Below are positions 1 to 11,230 of a DNA stretch of 64,000 nucleotides, piece by piece; positions within the stretch are counted from its first letter, which is position 1; each line of letters starts with the position of its first letter. The notes under the pieces were generated by a model. The model had not been told where the DNA came from. It searched no databases and saw only the letters and a program-made list of their open reading frames with translations. The position numbers and the translations under genes were made by a program. The stretch is from Hoplostethus atlanticus (Eukaryota > Chordata > Actinopteri > Trachichthyiformes > Trachichthyidae). The stretch is from assembly GCA_034670405.1 (NCBI GenBank), contig JAXDDX010000034.1, positions 3,018,501-3,082,500 on the forward strand. Direction: 5' to 3'.

Positions 1-559
1 CTCTGTGTGTCAGACTGAGGAGGACCATTGTCCGTTCTTACAACTACAGATTATATTTTTCTATGGAAGAAAACAAGCTTGATGTTTAAGTAGACATGAA
101 ACATTGAGTTTCAATGAAAACAAACTTTTTGAACATTTTGATGACTTGTACTATAAGCTTACATATGATCATGTGATTTCAATGGAAGTTAACGTTTTTT
201 CAGAGCTATTTGGAGCTTTATATTCCTCAACATTGATATTCTGAAATGACAAATGTCTCTCTCCACCTTTTTGTAATTGTACTACATAACATTCTCTTAA
301 GATGTCCATTGATCCTTTCATGTGCATTAATAAAAAAAACGAAATTCTGTGGCCTACGGATGATGCAATTATTTTGTTTTCTGAATTCTCGTCAGACAAA
401 TATGAAAGTAACTCCCAAGCTTTGTGGGATTTCCAGTTATGCAACAATGATGTCAGAAGCAGCCACCATACTCAGCCTATACAGGTACCTTCATAAGCAC
501 CTGCTCAACCTGGAAAGCCCAAACTTAAAACTTACCCGACGAACACGACGTAGTATTTT

Positions 560-698
560 GTATTTTTTTTTAATAAGGGGACAGTTCGCACGCATCGGGC
601 AAAGTATTAATCGAATTAACCGACATGAGCAAGATTAAGTCGTTGAGAGGTTGTAAATGTCGGTTTCAATACAATTTCGGTTAATTGCCCAGCCCTAC
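560..698. mobile_element. probable fragment of a non-autonomous hAT-like DNA transposon
   Basis: The stretch ends in GCCCAGCCCTAC, the reverse complement of the 'tagggctgggcaat'-type terminus common at ends of fish hAT-like elements. Just inside are AACCG/TTAATCG-type repeats typical of these elements. A matching opposite end was not found upstream, so this is a one-ended relic at best. The family call rests on memory of such termini, not on a database match. Confidence 0.35.
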
Positions 699-946
699 GT
701 ATGAGGGTCTCCACAAGAAGTGAAAATATTACTACTGGAGTGAAATGTCACTTTGGTCATTACTTAAACTTGACTTGACTGAAACTCCTATTTTTACTCT
801 CGTATTTTATAAAACAACTTTCTTACACATATTTTTTAATGTTTATTCTTTCTTAAATTCTGGACAAGTAGCAGTTTATGCAGATATTTTTCAAATATTT
901 AATACTATTTTGAGGCTATACTTTCTCTCCGTTGCACTTTGAAACG

Positions 947-956
947 GGGAACTTCC
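947..956 (+). promoter_or_regulatory. kappaB-like site upstream of TRIM gene A
   Basis: GGGAACTTCC fits the NF-kappaB consensus GGGRNNYYCC exactly. It lies about 150 bases upstream of a probable leader-exon donor (1102) and 320 bases upstream of the TRIM start codon. Function is inferred from position only; a 10-base match can occur by chance. Confidence 0.4.
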
Positions 957-1038
957 ATTAAGAGCGCTACACAACTGACTCGTGATCCCTCCTCCTTCGC
1001 CCCACCCTACCAGGAAGTACACACATAAACTCAGCGGT

Positions 1039-1050
1039 GCTTTCACTTTT
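1039..1050 (-). promoter_or_regulatory. ISRE/IRF-like element upstream of TRIM gene A
   Basis: The minus strand reads AAAAGTGAAAG, one base away from the IRF core GAAANNGAAA. It sits between the kappaB-like site (947) and the leader-exon donor at 1102. Many TRIM genes are interferon-inducible, so the location fits, but this is a motif call only. Confidence 0.35.
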
Positions 1051-1272
1051 GACAGTAAAGACAAGTACGACAGAAGAAGAAGCAAGCCGAAGGTCTTTAA
1101 AGGTAGGCATTAGACAGCTGTAGTGTATATGTTCCCATGTGACTAGTCTTGTTTATGGGTATTCAAAACAAATGGCTTGGAAAGTGTTTTTTGTGCAGTT
1201 AACCCTTTGCTGTCCACTTTACGTGACTAACGCACACTAGCTGTCTAGGACGGCAGAGTTCTGGAAAACAAG

Positions 1273-3880
1273 ATGGCCAGTCAGGAGAAAGCCCAGCTTG
1301 CGGTGCTGCTGACATGCCCAGTGTGCCGGGACATCTTCACGGAGCCTCGTCAGCTGCCCTGCGGCCACAGCATCTGCATGGGCTGCCTTGAGGGCATGAT
1401 GGACCATTCCTCAGGTATACCCTTCCGCTGCCCGGACTGCAGGGCTTACTTTGGACAGACCATCGCGGTGCAGAAGAGCTACGCGCTAGCCAACATCGCA
1501 GAGGACTACAGAGAGAACTGGAGGGAGAGGGTACTTTCCTACTTTCTGTCCAGGAATGCCACCCCTATTCCTTATACATGGACAAATATCTAACACACTT
1601 TTCCACTTCCACAAATGTCATCTGATTTTTTTTGACTGCAGGCCAAGCAGAAAGAAAGTGTGTACTGCGACTTCTGCCCGGAGAGAACAACGCTGGCGGT
1701 GAAAACATGTCTGAGGTGCGAGGTGTCGTTCTGCAAGGAGCACGTCAAGGACCACCAAGAGCGGTCGGTGTTCACGGGCCACCCCCTGGTCAAACCCCTG
1801 GGCGACCTCACGAAGAGAAAGTGCCCGCAACACGAGGACGAGGTGCTGAGGTACTACTGCAGCACGACCAGGCGCTACATCTGCAACATCTGCGCCCTGG
1901 AAACCAAGCAGCTGAACCAGGCCACAGAGGCCTCCAGCATCCTGGGGAGGAAGCTGACTGTGAGTTGTTGGTTACCACTCACTTACAAATCCTTGTCAAG
2001 TAGCAATAGTTTGTGGTTTTGTAAATGGAGTAGACTTCTGAGCACGGAGGGAGGGAATCCCCACGCCTGGGTGTTGCTCTGGTGTTGTGGAGAGACTGGA
2101 TTTTCTGGATTTTCCCTTACGAGAAACTCAGTTGCAGTGACGACTACCTTTCCCACCCCATGCACAGACACATTTTCACTGAACAATTGCAAACACTGTA
2201 GCACAAAATAAATGCTAACATAAAAACAATATGTTAAAGTGCTGTGTGTGTGTGTGTGTGTGTGTGTGTTTGAAACAGGAATACATGGACCAGCGATTCA
2301 AATCGTTTGAGGAAAAATTTGAGGAATCCAACGACTCCATCAAACAACTGCGAGAAGCTATCCAACAGGTGAGACGCATTTACCGGATCCTCTTGGGAAA
2401 GCATGATGCACCTACCTTTTAGTTAATGTCTACATTTGATAAACCTTGACTTTAGTTACATATGAGGACTTAATCACTGTAATGTGATATGGATTGTGTT
2501 GGTTGTTTTTCTCTTGACAGAAGCCGAAGGTGAATCCCGCCGAGTCCTGCTTCAACAGTGTCACAGTGGTCCTGCTCTGTCTGTGGTTCATCGTTCTGTA
2601 CTATGGTAAGAGGGCATCGTGTTGGCAGTCGTTACATCTGATTTCCTTCGTTTCCATCCTCCTCTTGAATGCCAATGACTAGTTTTGGATAGGCGTGTTT
2701 GTATTGCGTGTGACCACACTCTCACCGATGCCTGTGTTTGGCCGATTGTGTCCAACCAGCCTACAGCTACTCTGTGGAAAACCAGAGGCTCGCAGAGGTG
2801 ATGGACAAGCAGCAGACCCGCGTGGACCGCGTCTATTCCACCATGGCAGGTAAGGGTGAGTGGGCGTTTTAGTCCTGTTTCTGCAGCATTACACGGCATT
2901 TATTTTTAATACAGATTTATATTACCCAGTGGCAGTTTGAACACACACTGCACATGTAACTCTGACTTGTGTCACCAGAGGGGTCAAAGTGCAGAAATTG
3001 ACTTCAGTGTCTTGCTCAAAGACACTTCAGCAGACACGCTTGGGATCAAACCTGTAACCCTCCACTTACAGGGCAACCAGTATACCAGTTTAACCACTGT
3101 TTCATTACGATTGTAATATGTGTTAAATCACTTTTCTTATGTATCCCCGCATAGAATTCCTGGTCGATCTGGTTGACAGAGATACCAAGACAGAAGACCT
3201 GGAGGAGCAAGGTTGTGATCTGTTGAAAACATCTATCAAAAATTATATTTTTAACGATTAAAGGCAAAAATGAACTTTAATGATACCTACATACCTCGGG
3301 AAAATTACAACTTGGAGTAAAATCAAAACTGTCTTGTCTCTCAGGTACTCTCACTCTGGACCTGGACACTGCCAGTCCCTTCCTCAGAGTCTCCTCTGAC
3401 CTCTGCTCAGTGGAGAGAGTGACAACCAAGCTGGAGTATCCCAGCCAGAAATCCCGCTTTGATGAAGCCCCCCAGGTCCTCTCCACCCAGTGCTTCGCCA
3501 CCGGTACCCACGTCTGGGAGGTGGAGGCTGAGGGATACTGGGACATCGCCGTGTCCTACAGGAGTATCCAACGCAAGGGCAAAGACAACATCGCCTTCGG
3601 AACCAACGCGCAGTCCTGGAGCCTAACGCACAACGACAAGGGTCAGCTGTTCACCTACCATAATAAAACCAAAACAGTTCTCCCCGTCATCTTGAAGTAC
3701 AACAGGATAGAGGTGACTGTGAATTCTGGGAAAGGCACCATCACTTTTACTGAGGTGGGTCCCAAGCTCACCACCCGGCTGCACGAGTACCAGGCCAAGT
3801 TGACTGAGCCGGTGTGCCTGGGCTTGGGGCTGTACCGCGTGGATCCGCCCAGCAGAGCTTCTGTTGTCAAAGTTCACTGA
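1273..3880 (+). CDS. TRIM-family E3 ubiquitin ligase A: RING, B-boxes, membrane segment, PRY-SPRY
   Basis: Seven coding exons: 1273-1530, 1642-1959, 2279-2368, 2521-2605, 2760-2849, 3155-3211, 3345-3880. They sum to 1,434 bases (477 aa) with every junction in phase. The RING (C15-P-V-C18, then CGHSIC and CPDC) would bind an E2 and transfer ubiquitin. Two Cys/His B-box-type modules follow (CDFC...CLRC about residues 93-125; CPQHED...CNIC about 140-165), then a short helical stretch. Exon 4 encodes a hydrophobic run (VTVVLLCLWFIVLYY, about residues 233-251) that looks like a transmembrane helix. After a second short coiled stretch comes a full PRY-SPRY in the last exon (LDLDTASPFL, then WEVEAEGYWDIAV). 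Mammalian TRIMs usually have either a membrane anchor or a SPRY, so the combination is unusual. The closest relative here is TRIM gene B. The start is the first ATG before the RING and has a good context (AAGATGG). The specific orthologue is not recognised. Confidence 0.85.
2243..2270. repeat. (GT)n microsatellite next to a splice acceptor
   Basis: A TG dinucleotide run of about 26 bases ends a few bases before the acceptor of TRIM A exon 3 (AG at 2277-2278). It takes the place of a normal polypyrimidine tract. Confidence 0.9.
2986..3106. repeat. tRNA-derived SINE-like fragment in TRIM A intron 5
   Basis: The stretch contains GTGTCTTGCTCAAAGACAC followed by a GGGATCAAACC block that resembles an inverted B box, a layout seen in dispersed tRNA-derived repeats of fish. 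A second partial copy of the first block is near 23424-23465 in a chd8 intron. The SINE family is not identified. Confidence 0.4.
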
Positions 3881-4415
3881 GTGGCCCTGACAGCTGTCGG
3901 TCACAACACTGGAGCAGAGACTGGGCTGAATGATGCAGTATCAGTTCAACCATGATCGTAGTGGAGAAGTTTGGGAAACTTGGGGAAAGTTAATGAGAAA
4001 CACTTTAATTGTCTAAACCAAGAAATGCAATATTTGCAATAATATAATTTTGTCTCAGGTTATTACAATGTATTTTTACATTGTATTTTGCTCAGTATGT
4101 ACACTAGGTGTGATTACTTGATTTCTCCTTTGTTTGGGGATATGTATTTAATCAGAAATCAAACCAATACTTTTTGTGCATTGTTAAATTGACAAGAAAG
4201 GGTCTTTTATATTATGAGCTGCTCTCTACAGAGCTTGTATCATTCACTTTTGCTCTTTTTCACTCACATTAGTGAACACATTCTGTAAATACCTCATAAC
4301 ACACTGATGTGTAGCACTAAAACCTGTGATAGATCAAATGTAAGAAAGAGCTAGGTAACAAACTGTGTTCGATAACGCCTGATCAGAGACCAATAAATAA
4401 TTATTTTTGACATAA
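3881..4415 (+). other. 3'UTR of TRIM gene A
   Basis: This is AT-rich non-coding sequence after the TGA at 3878-3880. A canonical AATAAA at 4392-4397 is the best poly(A) signal. The UTR end is inferred. Confidence 0.45.
4392..4397 (+). terminator. poly(A) signal of TRIM gene A
   Basis: AATAAA lies about 510 bases after the stop codon. It faces the tox4 poly(A) signal about 410 bases downstream, so the two genes are convergent with little space between them. Confidence 0.4.
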
Positions 4416-4789
4416 CTGGAGGAACAAATCCAAGGACGAGGATAAGAAACACCTGGGAATGTTGGTGTGATATGGATTATATCACAAACAGCACAATGTC
4501 TGAGAAACTTCACAATGTACATTTTAAAGGAATTCATCTATATTCCTTGTCTTGTTCAGGTGTCATAAATGTGCTATAAGCCAGATTTCAGATAGTGTTG
4601 CCATTTCATTTATGCACTATTACACTATATCCCTGTGTAAACGTGTAACTTTATGTACCAAAGTAGCACAACTCAGACAAATTCAGCTCGAGTCTCCCCT
4701 TAATGATTAACCTTTACTTGAATAATGTTGCATCTGAAGTGCCTGAAAATTGGGAATAAGGACTAATCGAAATGAGAAAACCACTGGGT

Positions 4790-5753
4790 TGAGCATGTAT
4801 TGCTCATTTATTAAGAAACCATGAAAGTCAAATTAAACTGACACTGAACTGAGCACAATCTTACAAAATTGAAGGAAATCGTAAGCCTGGAGTGCAACTA
4901 CCCTCAATACAAAAAACAGACTATACAAAGTATTTGTCTCTCAAACTAAGTCATTTCTTCTTTAAATAAAGCAATACATTGAAATGTTGCAGAGTACTCT
5001 CCCCTACTTAATACAAGAAACATGAGGCACCAAAAGACTTCAAAACATGGATCTCAAATCCCATAGTCTTTATGTACAAAAACACTGCAACTGACTCAAC
5101 ACTGAACCATCAATGCCTTCAGCTGTTGTAAAAAAGTAGATATATTTGCCTTCTCTGAGCAGAGACAAAAAGATCCTTATTCAAAAACAGCTTATCCAAG
5201 TTTTACAGTACAAGAATACTATTAAGTGACCTGTATGGGCTTTTGTTATAACAGAAAAATGTAAGCTTTAACTTGAGTCCTCCTATGAGGGTTTCCAGTT
5301 CCATTGTGTTGAGCGTCTTCCATGGTTCCCAGTGCTCATCTTTTCTCTAGCTGCCCTTCAGTCCAGGGGGGCTGACTGAAAGCTTATACGGCATACAGAA
5401 TATGAAACAGTACAACATAAAATCCGTACTGCAGCCATTTCTGTACCTGCTGCTTAGTTACGACGGTCTGCATCTTTCTGTCCAAATGTACATGTACAAA
5501 ACGATGAAAGGACTTTGACATACAGGCGTCTGTAGCGGAATGCATTTTCTGCCATCTTTTTTTGGACACCAATTTCTGATGGAACTTACTCAAAGAAGTC
5601 TACTGATCGGTATGCATCATTTTGGTTGGTAAGCTGCTGTATGAAGCTATTGATCAGGCCCTATATCTTCTGCATCACTGCCTCCATGCATTAACAGCCA
5701 GTGCCTGTGAAAAACAGGCGGCCTATTCATCTTTGATTGGTAGTCATGGCTCT
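4790..5753 (-). other. tox4: 3'UTR of tox4
   Basis: Non-coding sequence of about 960 bases follows the tox4 stop codon (5756-5754). It runs to an AATAAA on the minus strand at 4812-4807. No coding potential was seen on either strand. Confidence 0.5.
4807..4812 (-). terminator. tox4: poly(A) signal of tox4
   Basis: AATAAA on the minus strand (TTTATT on plus), followed in transcript sense by GT-rich sequence. It is the only canonical hexamer in a sensible place downstream of the tox4 stop. Confidence 0.45.
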
Positions 5754-8700
5754 TTATTTCACCGTTCCCATGTTCTGACCCCTGATGGAGCACCAGGCCA
5801 TGAATATATCCCTGAAAAGGACAAAGAGAAACAAGCACATTAATTACGTAAAGCAGATACAATGATTAACTGGTCAGACACAATCATGGAACGTGGTCTG
5901 GTGTGTAGTTCAGATGCGGTCAGTGACTGAAAGGAAGGTCAGTGATTTGTGAAGTGAATGTGTTGTTCTTTTTGGGCCCATTTTATAGCTGTATTAGTGA
6001 ACTACATGTAGACTGTGTGAGAAATGGTCAATATCCATCTGGTTTTTCCCCCTCAGTTAGATACATTGCATATTCTGACCCAAGTAAGAGTTAAAAAAAC
6101 AAAACACACACCTGCAATGAGTGGCTACACATTCATTGCTGCAGTACTCTTTGTCCCAATCTGTACTCTCTACCGCTGGGTTGTTACAGCCAGTCCTTAC
6201 ACACACACTCAAGGCAGAAGGGGCATCACTGGACTCATTCAGCTCCATCTCATCCTGAAAGGAGAAGAAAGATGATTTGGATGAGCAGAATAAATACCAT
6301 CACCCAGTGTTTCCTTTACACTGATTCCAGTGCAGTGTCCCCCCACTAGAGACATTCAATAATTAGTTTTTTTTTTTTTTTTTAAATAACGTTATCTCAC
6401 ATTAGATCACAACTTTTGTCCCACTGCTGTTGCCATCATGAGGCAAGCCTAGTAAGCCTGATAGTGTAGCCAATGTGCAGACAGACTAAAGTGGTGTCAC
6501 AAAGTTGCAACACCTACCAGAACTGATCCTGGTATGAACCCAGGAGCAAACATGGGTCTCAGAGCCAAAATTACCCCCACATCTACAAACAACTCTGTAG
6601 GAAACACAACATTACCATTTTTAATTTGCAGAGAAAAATGCTCCACTATTTACCTCTTCTGAAGGCAGCATTTCTGCAACTACTTCCTCTTCTGGATTGC
6701 CCGGCAAGTCAGTGGAATTGAGCACCTGCAACGCCACAGTGGGTGTGGACCGGGCAGATGTAGGCACAGTGGATGACATACAGACTGAGTTGGCAGCGGC
6801 TGTGGTGGTAACAATAATTGGCACGGATTGATTGCCCTGCAAGGAGGCGGGAACTATTTTTATCTGGAGTGGAGGGGGAGGCGTAGCGGTGAGAGACACC
6901 GGGAAGCCTGGTGTGGCGCTTCCCTCGCGGGGCTTGGCCTGTAAGGGCGGTGGGGCTGGCGCCATCTGCTGGAGCCGCGGTGGAAGCGGTGCGTTCTGCA
7001 TCTGCTGTAGTGGAGGGGGCTGGCGTGAGGCAGCCGAGACCACGACTGCAGGTTGCAAGGCACGGACCCCTCTGGGCAGCACGGTCACCACCTGACCCCC
7101 AGCCTGGAGCATCTGCTTGGAGATGATGATCTTGGCAATGGTCTGGGTTGGGGGAGCTGTGGCTACTGTAGTGAAGGATTTGTTTGCCCCAGTGCGGGAA
7201 CGTGTGGTCACCTCTGGAACGTCCAGGATGATGTTGGAAGCACAAATGTTGGTGATAGTGTTCTCTTCTGGACTGTTGTGAGACAGGCGGACTTGCTGGT
7301 GAGCAGCAGAGTAAGGGGCCACAGGAGTCAGGTTGATGACCGGCAGAGGAGGTGGGGAAGGGGCAGTCTCCATCACCTCACTGGAAGGCTGGGGTAAAGA
7401 CATATGAGATGAATTTAATTTAAATTCCGTACAGGTGAAGTTTTCCGTTGGAAGACAAGATAGTCTTACCTGTGAGAGCTGGTTGGCTCTGTAAACTGCC
7501 AATGCTTTCAAATATTCCTTCTTCGCTGCTTCTGTCTTTCTCTTATACACCTAGTGGAGACAAAACAAGTATGTAACAACTATGATAAATGAATAACATT
7601 TGTCAGTGTAGGTCAGACTACAAGACTGTTCATATCTTGCCCGACAAGGGCAGTTCAGACTGGTCTTGAGTAAATGCTTTCCGTGCATACCTGTTTCTGC
7701 TCCTCAGCTAGACTGTCCCACATGGAGGCCACAATCTTTGATACCTCTCCAAAAGAGGCGTTGGGGTTCTGGCCCTTGATGGCTGCCTGGGTGTCTCTGA
7801 AGAACAGGGCATAGGCCGACACAGGCTTCTGCGGCTCATTGGGGTCTTTCTTCTTCTTCTCTCTCTTTCCACCCACCGGCCCCATCGCTGAGGCCACTGT
7901 GGCTGGCTTGCCCCCACCCCTCCTGGCTGCAGCCATGGAGACAGAGGATGAGAGAGCTGGATGGGACGACATGTGGGAGAGGACAGAGGGGGAAGGGAGA
8001 GACATGGGAGAGTCTACCAGCACACTCTTCTGACCAAAAGTGTGCAGAGACGGAGGGAGAAAGGGGGAGAGAGAGAGACAGCCCATTTTAGTTGCAAGAC
8101 TTGCAACACAGCATGCAATCAGCAATATATTTGTGAAAAACCGGTTGCAATGCATGCAAGCAAGCAAGCAAGGAAATACACCTCCCCTGGTGTGAACCCT
8201 CACCCTGAAGTCATCCATGTCTTCATCCTGAAGGGAGCCAGCTGGAGACGGTGTGGCTGACAGCGGCTGGTCAGGTGTTGTTGACCGAGGCAGAATGTTC
8301 CCACCCCCAAGACCCAGTCCCAGCTCTGATTGGTTAATAGTGGTCAGTTGACTGCTTCCCAAAAGACCATGACCGATGTCACCAAGTTGGACGTCAATTG
8401 TCATTGGGGAGGAGCTACTAAAATGTGACCCATTAGAATTGCCCAGTTCCTGCAGAGGGATTAGAAAGGGGGGAGGGGAAGACAAGACCCAGTGTTTTCA
8501 GAATGTCTTGAGTTCCTACACCTCAAAAATGATAAAAGAATAATAATAATGACGTTTCCAAGACTATTTCATGACATACCGTACAATTTCCATGACCAAT
8601 GTCACATTTTTTACACTGAATATGTGATCTGAATGTCCCAGGTCTTATTTCTGGCTACAACTATCACTGAGGACCAATACTATCAGGAAATCTCACATTT

Positions 8701-9456
8701 TGGAAGGGAAGTGGATGTACTGGGAAGTGCTGATTCTGATTCTGATGTGAGGGTCCACAAGTAAAGTACTCACCAGCGCTGAGGAACTGAGAAGGGCTCC
8801 CCCTCCAGTCTGGCTCATCACCCCAAGATTCAGGTGCTCCAGGCCTTGGGAGCCAGGGTTCACAAAGGTGGAGGCAAACGATGGGTCATTGGCCCCCACT
8901 ACCAGGTTGCTAACAAGGCTACGGGAACCAGAGGGACCCCCAGCTACCTCTGACCCGTCGGTCAGCTCCCCGAAGTGGGACACTACATCACTTACGGTCA
9001 GGGCTGAGTCTGGGTCTAGGGAGATGGGAGGAATCTCAAATACTTCATCCCCAAGGCTGGGGGTATGGAATGTCTGCTAAATGGGCGAAAAGAAGAACAG
9101 TTGGGAATGAGCCATTGATAAGCTGCAACCCATATGCAATTATCGACGTTATCAAAAAATATATATCACACTGCACGACGATGTAATAAATGGGTCACTC
9201 ACCTCAGCAGAAAGAAAGGGGTGACCCGCTCCACTGATGGTGAGGTAATTATCACTGCCTCCTGGAAACTGAAAACACACCGCATATGGTTAAATAATGC
9301 GAACACAAGCAATTCCATTAGCCAAAATAGCCGTGTCCAATAATCTAACGTTACCTTATTCTCAGAGTATTCACCATATGCTTGTGTGTCCAAAAACTCC
9401 GAATCAACACTCTGAGCACAACCATCCGACAGGTCAGAGTAAAAATTAAGGTCCAT
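5754..9456 (-). CDS. tox4: TOX high mobility group box family member 4
   Basis: Nine coding exons in transcript order: 9456-9355, 9268-9203, 9073-8774, 8449-8204, 8029-7691, 7550-7470, 7388-6654, 6254-6112, 5811-5754. They total 2,067 bases, 688 aa (human TOX4 is about 621). Landmarks match TOX4: [13 protein letters not shown] in exon 2, FEIPPISLD and VVSHF in exon 3, TIDVQLGD and [10 protein letters not shown] in exon 4. A lysine-rich nuclear signal (KREKKKK) precedes the HMG box ([16 protein letters not shown]..., about residues 301-370), which is split between exons 5 and 6. A long Pro/Gln-rich region follows (exon 7), then the TOX4-type cysteine-rich tail (CVRTGCNNP...CSNECV...HCRDIF). 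TOX4 is a nuclear DNA-bending protein, part of the PNUTS-PP1 complex in mammals. The final 18-codon exon was found from its acceptor and completes the tail as GQNMGTVK. The start is the first ATG of a 34-codon exon that differs from the human N-terminus. Confidence 0.93.
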
Positions 9457-10100
9457 TCTTAAAAGGCTTTACTTTAGACGTTGGCAGCCTTGCAATTTAT
9501 TACATAAGTTATCCACTTAGTTAGTTGAATACGACATGACCAGTTTCCCTTGCCATTTAGCTAACTTAGCCCACCACTAGACAGCTAGCAGCTAACTAAC
9601 GTTAGCTAAACGCTGGCCAGACTAATTGCTGCCGGTAGCATTAGCATAAGGTCTAAGAGATAACGTTAACCGACTTAGCTACGATACTCTAAGAAGTCTC
9701 AGAACAAGGGCCACTTCACTCGAGGTTCATGAGATCCTAATTATTAAACGGCGACGAAATATAATGTAGCTGCTACCTCAGTTGACTAAAACAGCTAAGA
9801 GAAAAACAGGAGAAGCCATCGATTTATGCTAGCAGGGTCGACGCACGCATTAGGTAGTGTTGCCTTCATGTGCTCTCGGAAATATTGCAATTACTAGTTG
9901 AACTTACTTGAAAGAACCAATTGATAAATAAGGCTGAGATATGGCGTTAAAGGGGCGGCGAGAAGGAAAGCGGCCTCATCCACGGGTGGTAAAAAGTATA
10001 CATATAGCAACTTGTCGCAAGTAATTAATAAAAACTTTAATTAATTAAATGACGGGTGCGCATTTGCTCCTCGTCACGTGCCGCTTCGCTCGATTTCTAA
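9457..10100 (-). promoter_or_regulatory. tox4: tox4 5'UTR and promoter region
   Basis: Upstream of the tox4 ATG is an AT-rich leader with several AGCTAACGTTAGCT-like palindromes (9583-9612, 9661-9670). Beyond it are a GC box (GGGGCGG, 9952-9958), a CCAAT motif near 9917 and a CACGTG E-box at 10075-10080. No TATA box is evident, consistent with a housekeeping promoter. The transcription start is not located. Confidence 0.4.
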
Positions 10101-11230
10101 AATGAAACATAACCAAAACTACTTAGTACTTATTAAATGATGCTTTTTTGTGTTGTCTGAACAAAAGAACCTGAAGACCAAAAGAAGAGAATACAGCCCG
10201 TGAAGGCAGCATAGCTACCAATGCGATCGCCATCGCCAACATCGCTTTCCTCTGTCTCGTTCATTCGACATGGACGTCATTGTGTATATCAAATTAATCT
10301 CACTCGACGGCAACCACGTTAAACTAACTACAGCAGTTTTGTCTTATTTCTGGAGTTACTACGCAGTGGCTAAAACCCATAAATCTGTGTAGCACGTAAC
10401 CGTTATAATGGGGTAAACTCGGGCTAATAATACGCTAAACTGAATGCGGAAGCTGGTGCTGTCTGCGTTATGAAAAAAAAGCAAATATTAAAACAATTCT
10501 ATGAACACTTGAAAAGTATTGGATTTTATTTACCACCGTCCAATGGCATGTGGTTACTATCACCATGTATAAACAATCCCAGCCAAACGTTCATTGTCAT
10601 TTGTTTACAGACAGTCAAACAACTGACCTGACAGATTTGACCATTGCCAACTAATATTACAGCTCCCAGAGCTAATTATCTATGTATGGGAAGTTTAACT
10701 GAAACTTTAAGAGTTTTAATCAGTTGATAGTCTTGTTTTCAGCGGGGTCTCGTGTGACTGGGGAAGTTTTGTCAACAAGGTGCGCTAAAATAAAGACGCG
10801 ACAGATTCAACATCTGCCTGATTTCAGCTCTGGAAAAAGTAATATACGCTCGCGCTGTGTGGATAGCATTATTTGCAGGCTTGTTCAGCCTGTCTTACCT
10901 CCATCGCCAGTGGGATAGTTAGCTACATCAATCCACTCCAAACAAAGGCTTTGAATCACCAGTGTCAACTCTTAATTCCACTTGGAGAACAGTTTAAAAC
11001 AAAACGGCTTCCGGGTTCCTTTATTTCAGGAAATAACGTCACTCGCTCCTCACCGGCGAATGATAAATCACTAGAAAATCTGGCTAAATAATTCAACCAA
11101 TTCCTAGGAAATACACGGCACATTAGTTTCACCCCACTGACATTTGAGTTCATATGTAGCACTGCTGAGTATCGAGTACACATCATTTACACTAATCCCC
11201 ATGTTTAAAGTCTATAGAAGGCAGGGTGTA
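10101..11230. other. intergenic sequence between tox4 and chd8, nothing recognised
   Basis: Only short open frames occur on either strand and none carries a known motif or plausible exon borders. METTL3 and RAB2B, neighbours in human, were looked for here by motif and not seen. Confidence 0.6.

Larger units (their letters stand above)
1..1272. other. 5' flank of TRIM gene A, no coding gene seen
   Basis: No convincing coding exon lies in the first 1.27 kb; open frames here are short and AT-rich and show no family motif. The stretch holds a probable transposon fragment near 560-698, and from about 940 to 1101 a likely promoter and non-coding leader exon of the downstream TRIM gene. A consensus-like splice donor (AAAG then GTAGGC) sits at 1102, so the 5'UTR is probably spliced before the ATG at 1273. 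Confidence 0.5.

Noticed and set aside
1632-2003. Alternative frame of 123 codons over TRIM A exon 2
   Set aside because: The B-box cysteines are in the other frame, which is in phase with exons 1 and 3.
6709-7245. Second minus frame of 178 codons overlapping the tox4 Pro-rich exon
   Set aside because: It is a shadow frame of exon 7, whose true frame is fixed by the in-phase neighbours and TOX4 likeness.
10101-11230. Search for METTL3 or RAB2B between tox4 and chd8
   Set aside because: No exon with their motifs was seen on either strand. The human neighbours seem absent from this interval.
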